Below, in pieces: positions 13,246 through 20,136 of a stretch of DNA of 20,922 bases (positions are counted from its first letter, which is position 1; each line of letters starts with the position of its first letter). The stretch spans positions 1-20,922 of IMG/VR virus record IMGVR_UViG_3300020401_001464; one strand, given 5' to 3'. A program made the translations under genes and the position numbers. The DNA is from a virus. The notes beneath the pieces are model-generated. The model was given only the letters and a program-made list of their open reading frames with translations. It ran no database searches and was not told the DNA's origin.

Positions 13246-13253
13246 TACTTATC
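13246..13253 (-). promoter_or_regulatory. Late-promoter-like motif (GATAAGTA) before the 132-aa gene
   Basis: GATAAGTA differs at one position from the GATAAATA found elsewhere in this window. It lies between the terminator at 13260-13290 and the ATG at 13240. Exactly five bases (CTTGC) separate it from the ATG, the same spacing as at 12509-12516. The gene needs its own promoter if the terminator is efficient. Confidence 0.38.
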
Positions 13254-13259
13254 GGCCAT

Positions 13260-13290
13260 AAAAAAAGGCCCACTGTAAAAGTGAGCCTTT
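13260..13290 (-). terminator. Rho-independent terminator after the 115-aa gene
   Basis: The minus-strand RNA folds as AAAGGCUCAC, a 7-base loop, then GUGGGCCUUU: a 10-bp stem with one U-G wobble, followed by seven U. The wobble pair works only in minus-strand RNA, which supports the orientation. It lies 20 bases after the stop of the 115-residue gene. Confidence 0.85.
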
Positions 13291-13309
13291 AGTTTTAGTT
13301 TGTGTAACC

Positions 13310-13657
13310 TTATGCTACTGCAAAGCTGGCTGCTGCCGATACTGTAGTATCTGAACCTACACCATCAATGTTTGCAAGACGTCTTTGTAAAGAAGTCGCA
13401 TCTGAATGATGTGCATCCATGATTACAGAAATTGTTCCTGCGTTATTGTCAGTTGCATGTGCCATCAATGGATTGATTTCACGTAAGATCATGTCATATA
13501 CTGATCCGTGTGATCCATCTACTGCACGTAGGTCAACTGCTGAACCTGAACCGTTTTTTACTGTGATTAAGAAACCGTTAATTTGAGCTGTTGTCTCAAG
13601 AGTTCCTACTACATTTGCACCGCCATTTGCTGGGGTTACGTCAAAAGTTGCTGCCAT
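13310..13657 (-). CDS. Small, probably structural, protein (115 aa)
   Basis: A 115-residue Ala/Gly/Thr/Val-rich protein of beta-strand character: MAATFDVTPANGGANVVGTL, then GFLITVKNGSGSAVDLRAVD, and ending in a hydrophobic ASFAVA tail. The composition and its isolated, strongly punctuated transcription unit (late promoter at 13712, leader hairpin, strong AGGAG site, terminator at 13260-13290) suggest an abundant virion component such as a decoration or fibre protein. That is inference; no named family is recognised. It has no signal peptide. Confidence 0.82.
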   Translation of the reverse strand: MAATFDVTPANGGANVVGTLETTAQINGFLITVKNGSGSAVDLRAVDGSHGSVYDMILREINPLMAHATDNNAGTISVIMDAHHSDATSLQRRLANIDGVGSDTTVSAAASFAVA

Positions 13658-13683
13658 TTTTTCTCTCCTATTTCATAAATGAC

Positions 13684-13700
13684 CTCCACACTCTGTGGAG
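13684..13700 (-). promoter_or_regulatory. 5' leader hairpin of the 115-aa gene
   Basis: CTCCACA and TGTGGAG form a perfect 7-bp inverted repeat around a 3-base loop. It lies a few bases downstream of the start predicted from the late promoter at 13712-13719, in a leader of about 48 bases. No U-run follows on the minus strand, so it is not a terminator in that direction. A 5'-end stabilising hairpin of the kind seen in some T4 late mRNAs is the simplest reading. Confidence 0.5.
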
Positions 13701-13711
13701 TTTCTTATATT

Positions 13712-13719
13712 GTATTTAG
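13712..13719 (-). promoter_or_regulatory. T4-type late promoter (CTAAATAC) for the 115-aa gene
   Basis: CTAAATAC on the minus strand is identical to the motif at 77-84. It lies in the 79-base gap upstream of the 115-residue gene and just after the stop of the 291-residue gene. The predicted start is near 13706. Confidence 0.62.
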
Positions 13720-13736
13720 TCTTTGTAGAAAAAAAC

Positions 13737-14612
13737 CTACTCTTTGAGCGTTTTTTGGGCTCTTTTGTGCAAAACACGTAATTGTTGGATAAATGCAGGG
13801 CCTGCACGGACAATGTCATGCACCATTTTTATAATAGGTAGATAAGCATTTATGATGTTTCCGGGTACACTTGATCCTTGCACTGCAAGTTCTACTGTTT
13901 TTTTAGCTAGAAATAACTTTTTTGCACCTACAAGATACTTGTAGTTTACAAATGATCCGGTATCTGTAGTAATATCAGGAGTGCTTATAGTTGGTTCGTT
14001 ATCATCTACAGAACCAACTTCAAAGTTTTTTTCCACTGCTAATTTTTCTAAATCATCTATTATGTCACTAGAACGTAACTTAGCTCTTACCGCATATAGT
14101 AACCTTGTAACATTCTTTTTTCTATCTTCGTTTGTTAAAGATTCAAAATTACCAATTGCTCTACGCATATTTTTGTAGTCAGTGTTGTTAATTCTAATTG
14201 CTGATTCAACGTTAATAAAAAGACTATTACTACTATCAGGATTTTTTCCATTTGCTATAGTTGTCAAAAAGCCGTTTATTTGTAGTGTAGGAAGATGTGT
14301 AATTTTTCTCATCTTTTTTGCCGCACCTGGATTTTTTAATTTATCTTGTGCAGATCCGTCACCATCTACGAAATATATAAAATTATATAGATCACTGCCG
14401 CTTAATTTGAAAGATTTGTAATTAGGATAACGAGTGGTTAAATGACTGTAGTTTTGTGCGGCACGAAAATACTTAGGGAACCGTCTAAGTAAATCAATCA
14501 CTAATAAACTAAGATATAACCTCTCACAACAATCTGTATATGTAAGTACACGTTGATTGTTTTCATTGCGAGTCATCCTCGCTTCCTGCAAATCTTGCAT
14601 AAATTCTAGCAT
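13737..14612 (-). CDS. Conserved phage protein of unknown function (291 aa)
   Basis: A mostly helical 291-residue protein. The N-terminal third has LTYTDCCERLYLSLLVIDLL and FRAAQNYSHLTTRY; the middle has DLYNFIYFVDGDGSAQDKL; the end is basic and helical (QQLRVLHKRAQKTLKE). No catalytic motif or membrane segment is clear. I recall relatives in T4-like marine phages without assigned function. Its ATG follows the upstream stop by one base. An internal ATG at 14576 also has a good AGGA site, so a slightly shorter form (279 aa) is possible. It ends the operon that starts at 17276. Confidence 0.8.
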   Translation of the reverse strand: MLEFMQDLQEARMTRNENNQRVLTYTDCCERLYLSLLVIDLLRRFPKYFRAAQNYSHLTTRYPNYKSFKLSGSDLYNFIYFVDGDGSAQDKLKNPGAAKKMRKITHLPTLQINGFLTTIANGKNPDSSNSLFINVESAIRINNTDYKNMRRAIGNFESLTNEDRKKNVTRLLYAVRAKLRSSDIIDDLEKLAVEKNFEVGSVDDNEPTISTPDITTDTGSFVNYKYLVGAKKLFLAKKTVELAVQGSSVPGNIINAYLPIIKMVHDIVRAGPAFIQQLRVLHKRAQKTLKE

Positions 14613-14613
14613 A

Positions 14614-14991
14614 TTACATATACTTTTGCATAAAGATTGCGCCTATTTTTTTGTAGTCTTTACTATCTACAAAATCATGTAGGTGTTGTGATAATTGCAG
14701 GTCTCTTGTAAATTGTAATTTTTGTTGTGGTTTCAATCCTTCAGCTCTTAATAATTTTCTAAGTTCTGCGGCTTGGTTAGGATCTACTTCAATAGTTTCT
14801 CCGTCATCTGTCACTACAGTTTTGAGAGGATCGGCTCCACCTTGCGTGTCAATTATTTTTCCTAATTGATCAAACATGGAATCACCTTTAAAGCTCTTTC
14901 CCATACCTCTTTCTGGATCGTCTAGTTCTGCTCCGACTTTTCCAAGTTTTAAATCGTCGAAGTCTTCTTTTACAATATCTTTCATTTTCAT
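14614..14991 (-). CDS. Hypothetical phage protein (125 aa)
   Basis: A hydrophilic protein starting MKMKDIVKEDFDDLKLG. Residues 30-75 hold an Asp/Gly-rich region (GKIIDTQGGADPLKTVVTDD, then GETIEVDPNQAAELRKLL) and the rest is helical (QFTRDLQLSQHLHDFVDSKD). No family is recognised. An AGGA site lies 8 bases before the ATG, 11 bases after the stop of the KxDG protein. It is probably on the same late transcript as its neighbours. Confidence 0.78.
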   Translation of the reverse strand: MKMKDIVKEDFDDLKLGKVGAELDDPERGMGKSFKGDSMFDQLGKIIDTQGGADPLKTVVTDDGETIEVDPNQAAELRKLLRAEGLKPQQKLQFTRDLQLSQHLHDFVDSKDYKKIGAIFMQKYM

Positions 14992-15002
14992 AGTTTGGTT
15001 CC

Positions 15003-16184
15003 TTATCTTTGTACTGATCTGTTTGCTTTTGTAAAATATGCTCTTGGCACAAGTTTTATGTCACCTTCTGGATGAGCTAGGACATAGCCTTCTCCTCCAT
15101 CACCATGTGCATCTGGTGTAACCGGACCATGTGGTCCAATATCTGCTTTAACAGTTGAATCATGAGAATCAAATTGTTTAATAATTTTGTCCTTGACAAT
15201 TAAAATTCCTGTCACAATATCCCACATAGCATTAAATGCTTGTTGGTTTTGAGAAATATGATCAATTATCCTTGTTTGTTTCACTCCACTAATTTTACTT
15301 GTTTTCATCCACTCTAAGAAGTCTTGCCCTAATTTAGTTAAGCCCGTATCAACTTTACTGTTCATGTAGGTGTAAAAAATATCTGGAAGGTCTTTCATCT
15401 TTAATTGCATTAATGTAGGCTTATCGAGCATTTTATCAATAGATGCACCAAATTTGCTTACACTTGCTTTGAGAGCATTTATATCTTCGTCTTCAATCTC
15501 AGCTGGTTGTTGTACTGTTACACTAGGAAAGAGCAATACCTCTGTTCCAATAAATTGCATATTATTAGGCACAGGTCCTTCTTGTCCATTTTCGTCCATT
15601 AATCTGTGCACCACTATACCTGTTTTGCTTTGAGCAATTTGCTTTCCAAGATCACTGTTTACATCAACTCTGTACGTAACTATGTTAGGAGTAAAAACAA
15701 ATTTATTATCAATTACTTCTGGAGTATTAAAATAAAGTAAATCGCCTTTTAGATATCCTGAAAAGTCTTTAGGTACAGCTTTCTCGTATTCATCAAATAT
15801 ATCTTTCATGTTTGAGGCAAGCCTAGCGTATCCTTCCGCTTTTTTCGGATCTGGGTTTCTGGCTCCGGGGCGGGCCATAAGCATTTTTTGTAGAGCTTCC
15901 GCAGATTTTGCTCTTCCGTCGTATCCTTTTGCTGTGAATCCTGATTTGTCTGTGAGGATGAATTCTCCATTTTCATTGCGACCAAAAATGATTGCGGGAG
16001 ATCCGTCCCATTTAACTGTGACATTTTCTTGCCCTCCTTGCTCCATACTTTTAAGTGCTTCTAGAGTACGTATTGCGCCTTTACTTCCTTGAAAGAAAAT
16101 AAGATCTTCTGCATGTTGTATACGTGCATCTGCTTCGTACAAATGCTCAACATTCTCTACAATTTTAAAATCACTATATCTCAT
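15003..16184 (-). CDS. Putative ligase-type nucleotidyltransferase (KxDG motif, 393 aa)
   Basis: I do not recognise a named function, but the sequence carries signatures of the covalent nucleotidyltransferase fold (DNA/RNA ligases, capping enzymes). Motif I appears as VKWDGSPAIIFG, with K58-W-D60-G61 as the candidate AMP-accepting lysine. LKGDLLYF (145-152) resembles motif III, EGYVLAHPEG (365-374) motif IV, and IKLVPRAYF (376-384) motif V. The gap between the motif III- and IV-like segments is longer than in compact ligases, and GIVVHRL (189-195) is an alternative motif IV. The start overlaps the stop of the upstream Pol-beta-like gene by ATGA, indicating a coupled pair. A role in RNA or DNA end repair is inference; kinase-like or degenerate forms cannot be excluded. 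Confidence 0.6.
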   Translation of the reverse strand: MRYSDFKIVENVEHLYEADARIQHAEDLIFFQGSKGAIRTLEALKSMEQGGQENVTVKWDGSPAIIFGRNENGEFILTDKSGFTAKGYDGRAKSAEALQKMLMARPGARNPDPKKAEGYARLASNMKDIFDEYEKAVPKDFSGYLKGDLLYFNTPEVIDNKFVFTPNIVTYRVDVNSDLGKQIAQSKTGIVVHRLMDENGQEGPVPNNMQFIGTEVLLFPSVTVQQPAEIEDEDINALKASVSKFGASIDKMLDKPTLMQLKMKDLPDIFYTYMNSKVDTGLTKLGQDFLEWMKTSKISGVKQTRIIDHISQNQQAFNAMWDIVTGILIVKDKIIKQFDSHDSTVKADIGPHGPVTPDAHGDGGEGYVLAHPEGDIKLVPRAYFTKANRSVQR

Positions 16185-17026
16185 GAATACATCTTTACAC
16201 TATTAAGCAAAAGTCCACTTAATTCTTTAATGCGTCCTAGATGCTTATCTTCTAAGCTCTCAAAAGGTAATCCTTTGCCTTGCTTTTCCATTGCTTCAAG
16301 CCACGGTGCAATAAGTTCTTGGAAGTTTGGATCTCCTTTAATAGCGGCTAACATGCTTTCTACTGTATGTGTGTCAGGCTCTTTTGCATTTGGACCTAAC
16401 AATATCTTTGCTATTTCATCCCAATCATTTGCTATAACTTCATCACCTTTGTTAGGATCTACAACGCCTTTTGTAGGACTAAATTTATATCCTCTACCTC
16501 TTGCTAAACTTGCTAATAATACAGCTCTGTCTGCACCAGTATAATTTTCTGTGCCTCCTCTTTTTGCACCTCTTTGCAAATTAGGATTATCTGTAAGCAT
16601 AAAATCTGTTTGACAGAAACCGTTTTTTACTTCACCTCTAATAGGGGTTCTAAAATGTACTTGTAAACCTGCATTAGCTACCCAACCTGCTGTAAAGGTT
16701 CTGCCTTTATTCATAATTTCAAGATCGGGAATGCCTACCTTTTGACACCACGCAGTCAATTTTGCTATAATTTGTTCTTTAGTTAATACATTTGTATCAA
16801 CATTAAGATCTATATCACCTGAAGAATTTTCTTCAAATGTTCCGTCTTCTTTATACTTTTTACCAGTAGTGCCAAGCATGTCTTCGTCAATAAAGTTAAA
16901 TCCGAAAGTAGCATTCATCCATTCTATTGTAGGTTTAATATCAGGAGTAGCAATCCTTTGGGTAAGAGGTATTACTTCTTCTCCTTCTACTTTCTTAAAA
17001 ACATTACCGCCTTCATTTAGTATCAT
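16181..17026 (-). CDS. Putative Pol-beta-superfamily nucleotidyltransferase (281 aa)
   Basis: The likely catalytic core is LGTTGKK (51-57) followed by SSGDIDLNVD, whose D71-x-D73 pair matches the G-[GS]...DxD signature of the Pol-beta nucleotidyltransferase superfamily. A third carboxylate could be D141 in FCQTDFMLTD. The spacing from LGTTG to DID is longer than usual but allowable with an inserted loop. Other segments (ADRAVLLASLARGRGYKFSP, then TKGVVDPNKGDEV) may bind substrate. It could add nucleotides to RNA or modify a protein or small molecule; the sequence does not say which. The gene overlaps the 87-residue gene by 14 bases and the KxDG gene by 4 (ATGA). It has only a weak ribosome binding site of its own, so it is probably coupled to its neighbour. 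Confidence 0.6.
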   Translation of the reverse strand: MILNEGGNVFKKVEGEEVIPLTQRIATPDIKPTIEWMNATFGFNFIDEDMLGTTGKKYKEDGTFEENSSGDIDLNVDTNVLTKEQIIAKLTAWCQKVGIPDLEIMNKGRTFTAGWVANAGLQVHFRTPIRGEVKNGFCQTDFMLTDNPNLQRGAKRGGTENYTGADRAVLLASLARGRGYKFSPTKGVVDPNKGDEVIANDWDEIAKILLGPNAKEPDTHTVESMLAAIKGDPNFQELIAPWLEAMEKQGKGLPFESLEDKHLGRIKELSGLLLNSVKMYS

Positions 17027-17276
17027 TATTTTTACTCTCGATAACTTTTTTCATGCCACGTTTGAATTTACGCGGATCACCACTCTTAATAGCATTTATA
17101 AACCTACGTTCAAGCTCGCCTGCTGTATTTTCGTCATAAGTGCTACTGATCTTATTGATAAGGTTTATACTGCTTTCAATAAGATTACTTGCTGTGGTCT
17201 CAATTAAACGGTCATTACCGTAATTACGGCCTAATTCGTTTAATTCTTCCAGTATTGATCTAGTTTTCTTTTTCAT
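17013..17276 (-). CDS. Small charged helical phage protein (87 aa)
   Basis: Residues run MKKKTRSILEELNELGRNYG, with amphipathic helices (ETTASNLIESSINLINKIS) and a basic end (DPRKFKRGMKKVIESK). It looks like a small helical-bundle or adaptor protein; similar ones are found in T4-like marine phages. It opens the operon containing the nucleotidyltransferase pair. A late promoter lies at 17294-17301 and a GAGG site precedes the ATG. Confidence 0.8.
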   Translation of the reverse strand: MKKKTRSILEELNELGRNYGNDRLIETTASNLIESSINLINKISSTYDENTAGELERRFINAIKSGDPRKFKRGMKKVIESKNNDTK

Positions 17277-17293
17277 GGCTCTACCTCGTACTA

Positions 17294-17301
17294 CTATTTA
17301 G
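17294..17301 (-). promoter_or_regulatory. T4-type late promoter (CTAAATAG), leftward
   Basis: CTAAATAG on the minus strand would start transcription about 11 bases before the ATG at 17276. It drives the operon 17276-13737. It lies only a few bases from the opposing late promoter at 17308-17315. Confidence 0.58.
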
Positions 17302-17307
17302 CTACGG

Positions 17308-17315
17308 AATAAATA
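17308..17315 (+). promoter_or_regulatory. T4-type late promoter (AATAAATA), rightward, for the lipase
   Basis: AATAAATA on the plus strand predicts a start near 17321, leaving a leader of about 20 bases with a GGGAGG site before the lipase ATG at 17343. Together with 17294-17301 it forms a divergent late-promoter pair in a 66-base gap. Confidence 0.58.
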
Positions 17316-17342
17316 TGATTGTAATAGATGAGGGAGGCAACT

Positions 17343-18104
17343 ATGTCAATAAACGATATGGATTTCAAAACAAAGTCCTTAATTTTTGCAAAGTTAGCTG
17401 GAATTGCTTATAGTAATTTAAAAGAAGCTAAAAGTCAAGCAAAAAAATTAGGATTTACAACAATAGAATTTTACGATAGAGATGGCGCACAAGCCTATCG
17501 TTTTATGAATAAGTCTGACATTGTCATTGCTTGTAGAGGTACACAACCTAATGAATTTAATGATATCAGGGCAGACCTAAGAGCAGTTCCTGTAATGGCA
17601 GAAACAGTTGGCAAAGTTCATTTAGGCTTTAAAAAGGAAGTAGATGATTTGTGGCCTATGGTATGTGAAGATATTAATAGAAAAGCAAATATTAAAAAGA
17701 ACCTTTGGTTCTGTGGGCATAGTTTAGGTGCGGCAATGGCAACTATAATGGCAAGCAGATGTTTACACAATGACGAATTAAATGATCCTTTAGAATTATA
17801 TACATATGGTTCTCCTAGAGTAGGTTGGAGGAAATATGTAAAAAGTTTAGGCGTCACACATCACCGTTGGGTAAACAATAACGATATAGTCACAGGTGTG
17901 CCTTTATGGCTAATGGGTTATGTACATCACGGTGACAAGCACTACTTAAATGCTTATGGCAAAGTAAGAAACCCGTCAGGTTGGCAATTATTTAAAGATC
18001 GCCTTAGAGGTATGTGGATGGGTATTAAAAACAAAAGAATAGATAATTTTTCTGATCATAGCATTACAGATTATATAAAGCATATTGAAGAATGGAAAAT
18101 ATAA
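17343..18104 (+). CDS. Class 3 lipase / alpha-beta hydrolase
   Basis: A 253-residue alpha/beta hydrolase of the class 3 lipase family, which cleaves ester bonds in acylglycerols or phospholipids. The nucleophile elbow is GHSLGAAMA. TYGSPRVG follows it, as in fungal and plant class 3 lipases. The likely triad is this Ser, the Asp in NNNDIVTGVP and the His in FSDHSITDYI. The ACRGTQ segment before the elbow matches the family oxyanion-side motif. No signal peptide or membrane helix is seen, so it would act in the cytoplasm unless released at lysis. I use the ATG at 17343; an in-frame ATG at 17328 lies upstream of the GGGAGG ribosome binding site. It is the only plus-strand gene and converges with the membrane protein gene at 18105. 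Confidence 0.88.
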   Translation: MSINDMDFKTKSLIFAKLAGIAYSNLKEAKSQAKKLGFTTIEFYDRDGAQAYRFMNKSDIVIACRGTQPNEFNDIRADLRAVPVMAETVGKVHLGFKKEVDDLWPMVCEDINRKANIKKNLWFCGHSLGAAMATIMASRCLHNDELNDPLELYTYGSPRVGWRKYVKSLGVTHHRWVNNNDIVTGVPLWLMGYVHHGDKHYLNAYGKVRNPSGWQLFKDRLRGMWMGIKNKRIDNFSDHSITDYIKHIEEWKI

Positions 18105-18428
18105 TTACATAAATTTATATAAGCCAAGCATTAAAGATCCTGTAATAATAGTACCTGCAAACATTGCTAACCAAAAACCATATGCTGGTAACATGTAAAC
18201 AAAAACAGGAAAAAATATTAGACTTACTAATACAAAGTAAACTGTCTGGATACTCAATGTTCTAAAAGTTTGAATATCTACTCCTGAATAGTATAGAAAT
18301 ATAAAGGATACAAAACTAGCCAAAGGTATACCTAAAACAAATGCACCTATAGTAGGATACTTTTCGCTAACTGTACTTACAGTCGCTATTATTATTCCAC
18401 CTATTACTGCTTTGATAAAAAGTTCCAT
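18105..18428 (-). CDS. Four-helix membrane protein (DUF3147-like, 107 aa)
   Basis: About four transmembrane helices cover nearly the whole protein: LFIKAVIGGIIIATVSTVS, TIGAFVLGIPLASFVSFIFL, a segment around YFVLVSLIFFPVFVYML, and FWLAMFAGTIITGSLMLGL. The pattern of a helix, then P-x-x-G-A-x-x-x-G-x-P, resembles the DUF3147 family of small inner-membrane proteins; this is from memory. Function is unknown. It is coupled to the PRPP synthetase gene by a TAATG overlap. Its stop abuts the lipase stop from the opposite strand with no space for a terminator. Confidence 0.8.
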   Translation of the reverse strand: MELFIKAVIGGIIIATVSTVSEKYPTIGAFVLGIPLASFVSFIFLYYSGVDIQTFRTLSIQTVYFVLVSLIFFPVFVYMLPAYGFWLAMFAGTIITGSLMLGLYKFM

Positions 18429-19381
18429 TAGACAAACAGACTACTAACTGACTCTTCATTTGTAACTCTACGTATAGCCTCTCCAAACAAAGGAGCAACA
18501 GAAACTTGCCTTGTCTTTTTGCAATTCTTAGGGCAACGATTGGGTATAGAATTTGTAACAACTAATTCGTCTAGCACTGACTTCTCAACCTTTTGGCATG
18601 CTTCGTTTGATAGAACTCCATGTGTGATGTATGCACGAACACTCAAAGCACCTGCATCCATAATTGCTTTTGCGGCATTACATAAAGTTCCGCCTGAGTC
18701 TACAATATCATCTACAAGAATTGCATGTTTATTTTTAACATCACCAATTAGATTCATTACTTCTGATTTGCCTGCTTCTGGTCTCATTTTATCTACAATA
18801 GCAATGTCGCCGTTAAACATATCTGCAAACTTTCTAGCACGAACAACTCCGCCTGCATCTGGAGAAACAAAAACAGTCTTTGCTTGTTCAATGTCAGGAT
18901 CATCTATAATGCCAATACTTCTTTTAATGTCTTTGGCAAAGACCACCCTGCTAGTAAGATCATCTACAGGAATATCAAAGAAACCTTGTATCTGACCAGC
19001 ATGAAGATCCATTGTTAAGATTCTATCTGCTCCTGCTGTAACTAGTAAATTAGCAACAAGTTTTGCTGTTATTGGAGTTCGACTTGCACTCTTTCTATCT
19101 TGTCTGGCATAACCATAATACGGAATAACCGCAGTAATTCTACTTGCACTTGATCTACGTGCCGCATCAATCATTATTAATAGTTCCATCAAACTATCGT
19201 TGACAGGACTACATGTGCTTTGAATAATAAAAACATCTTCACCTCTTATGTTTTCCATAAACTCTACACTTGATTCGCCGTCAGCAAACGTAGATACCGT
19301 TGCTGGAACTAGGGACGCAAAACAATGTTCTGCAATCTCCTCTGCTAATTTAGGATTAGCATTTCCTGTAATGATTTTCAT
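18428..19381 (-). CDS. prs: Ribose-phosphate pyrophosphokinase (PRPP synthetase)
   Basis: This enzyme makes PRPP from ribose 5-phosphate and ATP, feeding purine, pyrimidine, His and NAD synthesis. It is about 317 residues, the usual bacterial length. Present are FADGESSVEF near the N-terminus, the ATP-loop YYGYARQDRKS (about 88-98), DLHAGQIQGFFD with the catalytic His (about 127), VVRARKFAD and the PRPP-binding loop VDDIVDSGGT (about 223-232). The end has AIRRVTNEESVSSLFV, as in E. coli Prs. I prefer the ATG at 19381 (MKIITGN); an in-frame TTG at 19387 is better spaced from AGGAG, so a two-residue-longer form is possible. It sits in an operon with UDP-glucose dehydrogenase. Confidence 0.96.
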   Translation of the reverse strand: MKIITGNANPKLAEEIAEHCFASLVPATVSTFADGESSVEFMENIRGEDVFIIQSTCSPVNDSLMELLIMIDAARRSSASRITAVIPYYGYARQDRKSASRTPITAKLVANLLVTAGADRILTMDLHAGQIQGFFDIPVDDLTSRVVFAKDIKRSIGIIDDPDIEQAKTVFVSPDAGGVVRARKFADMFNGDIAIVDKMRPEAGKSEVMNLIGDVKNKHAILVDDIVDSGGTLCNAAKAIMDAGALSVRAYITHGVLSNEACQKVEKSVLDELVVTNSIPNRCPKNCKKTRQVSVAPLFGEAIRRVTNEESVSSLFV

Positions 19382-19383
19382 CT

Positions 19384-20136
19384 TCAAGTCGACTCCTTTC
19401 TGATACGTTTGTTGTATTCAATTGCTTCTTCTAAAATAGTTAAAGGTGTATTACAGTGTTGCGATGTTCTTAAGATGGCAAGTGTGTCTTTTGGAAAACA
19501 ATGACCACCGAATCCTTTATCTTCTGTAACAGTTGTATGACTCTCTCCTATTCTATTATCTTTTATAGTATACTCTCTTACTTTGTTATAGTCAACCTTT
19601 AATTCATCACATAGTTCTTTAATTTGGTTAAAGTAGGAAACTTTCAAAGCCAAAAAACTATTCCGTATATATTTTGTTAAAATTAATTCTTTAGGCTCTG
19701 CAACATCTATGTTAATTTTACCCATTGTTTGAATGAATATGTCAGACCAAAAGCCTACAGATTCGCCTCCGAGCATTATTGTTTTATTATTTTTGAAATC
19801 TACAAATGCATGTTCAGCTCGTAAGAATTCTGGAGAAAAGGTTATGTCTTTATTCTTACAATTATCAATTATAAAGTCCCAACCTTGTACACTGATAGTG
19901 CTTTTTATGAGATAAGGCACATCAGGACCTTTGTCTATTACATCATAAACATTTGATATATCACATTCACCTGATTCCATAGGTGGAGTAGATACACAAA
20001 CAATAATTGCATCACTCTCACTAAGGTTGTCATTGAAACCTTTTGCAGGATCATTCACAAGAACATCATGATACTGTTGCAAGACATTAAAATGAGCTTG
20101 TCCTACATATCCAAATCCTGCTATACCTATTTTCAC
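19384..20136 (-). CDS. ugd: UDP-glucose/GDP-mannose dehydrogenase, truncated form
   Basis: A 250-residue NAD-dependent sugar-nucleotide dehydrogenase. The Rossmann motif is GIAGFGYVGQ (4-13), followed by VCVSTPP (46-52), SPEFLRAEHA (101-110), K155 and N159 in TKYIRNSFLALKV, and the catalytic C213 in GFGGHCFPKD (208-217). The first two domains and catalytic residues are present. Typical enzymes continue for another 130-200 residues with the UDP-binding C-terminal domain, absent here, so it may be a minimal active form or have another substrate. The start is GTG at 20136, overlapping the upstream stop (GTGA) with an AGGAT site 8 bases before. Confidence 0.88.
   Translation of the reverse strand: MKIGIAGFGYVGQAHFNVLQQYHDVLVNDPAKGFNDNLSESDAIIVCVSTPPMESGECDISNVYDVIDKGPDVPYLIKSTISVQGWDFIIDNCKNKDITFSPEFLRAEHAFVDFKNNKTIMLGGESVGFWSDIFIQTMGKINIDVAEPKELILTKYIRNSFLALKVSYFNQIKELCDELKVDYNKVREYTIKDNRIGESHTTVTEDKGFGGHCFPKDTLAILRTSQHCNTPLTILEEAIEYNKRIRKEST

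Noticed and set aside
13241-13273. Upstream ATG at 13273 that would lengthen the 132-aa protein by 11 residues
   Set aside because: It lies within the stem-loop and U-tract of a clear terminator, and the protein's recognisable start is at 13240.
16089-16544. Plus-strand open frame of 151 codons opposite the nucleotidyltransferase pair
   Set aside because: Antisense shadow; the minus-strand frames carry the motifs and gene overlaps.
18519-18995. Plus-strand open frame of 158 codons opposite prs
   Set aside because: It is fully contained in the complement of a conserved enzyme gene, with no ribosome binding site or recognisable product.
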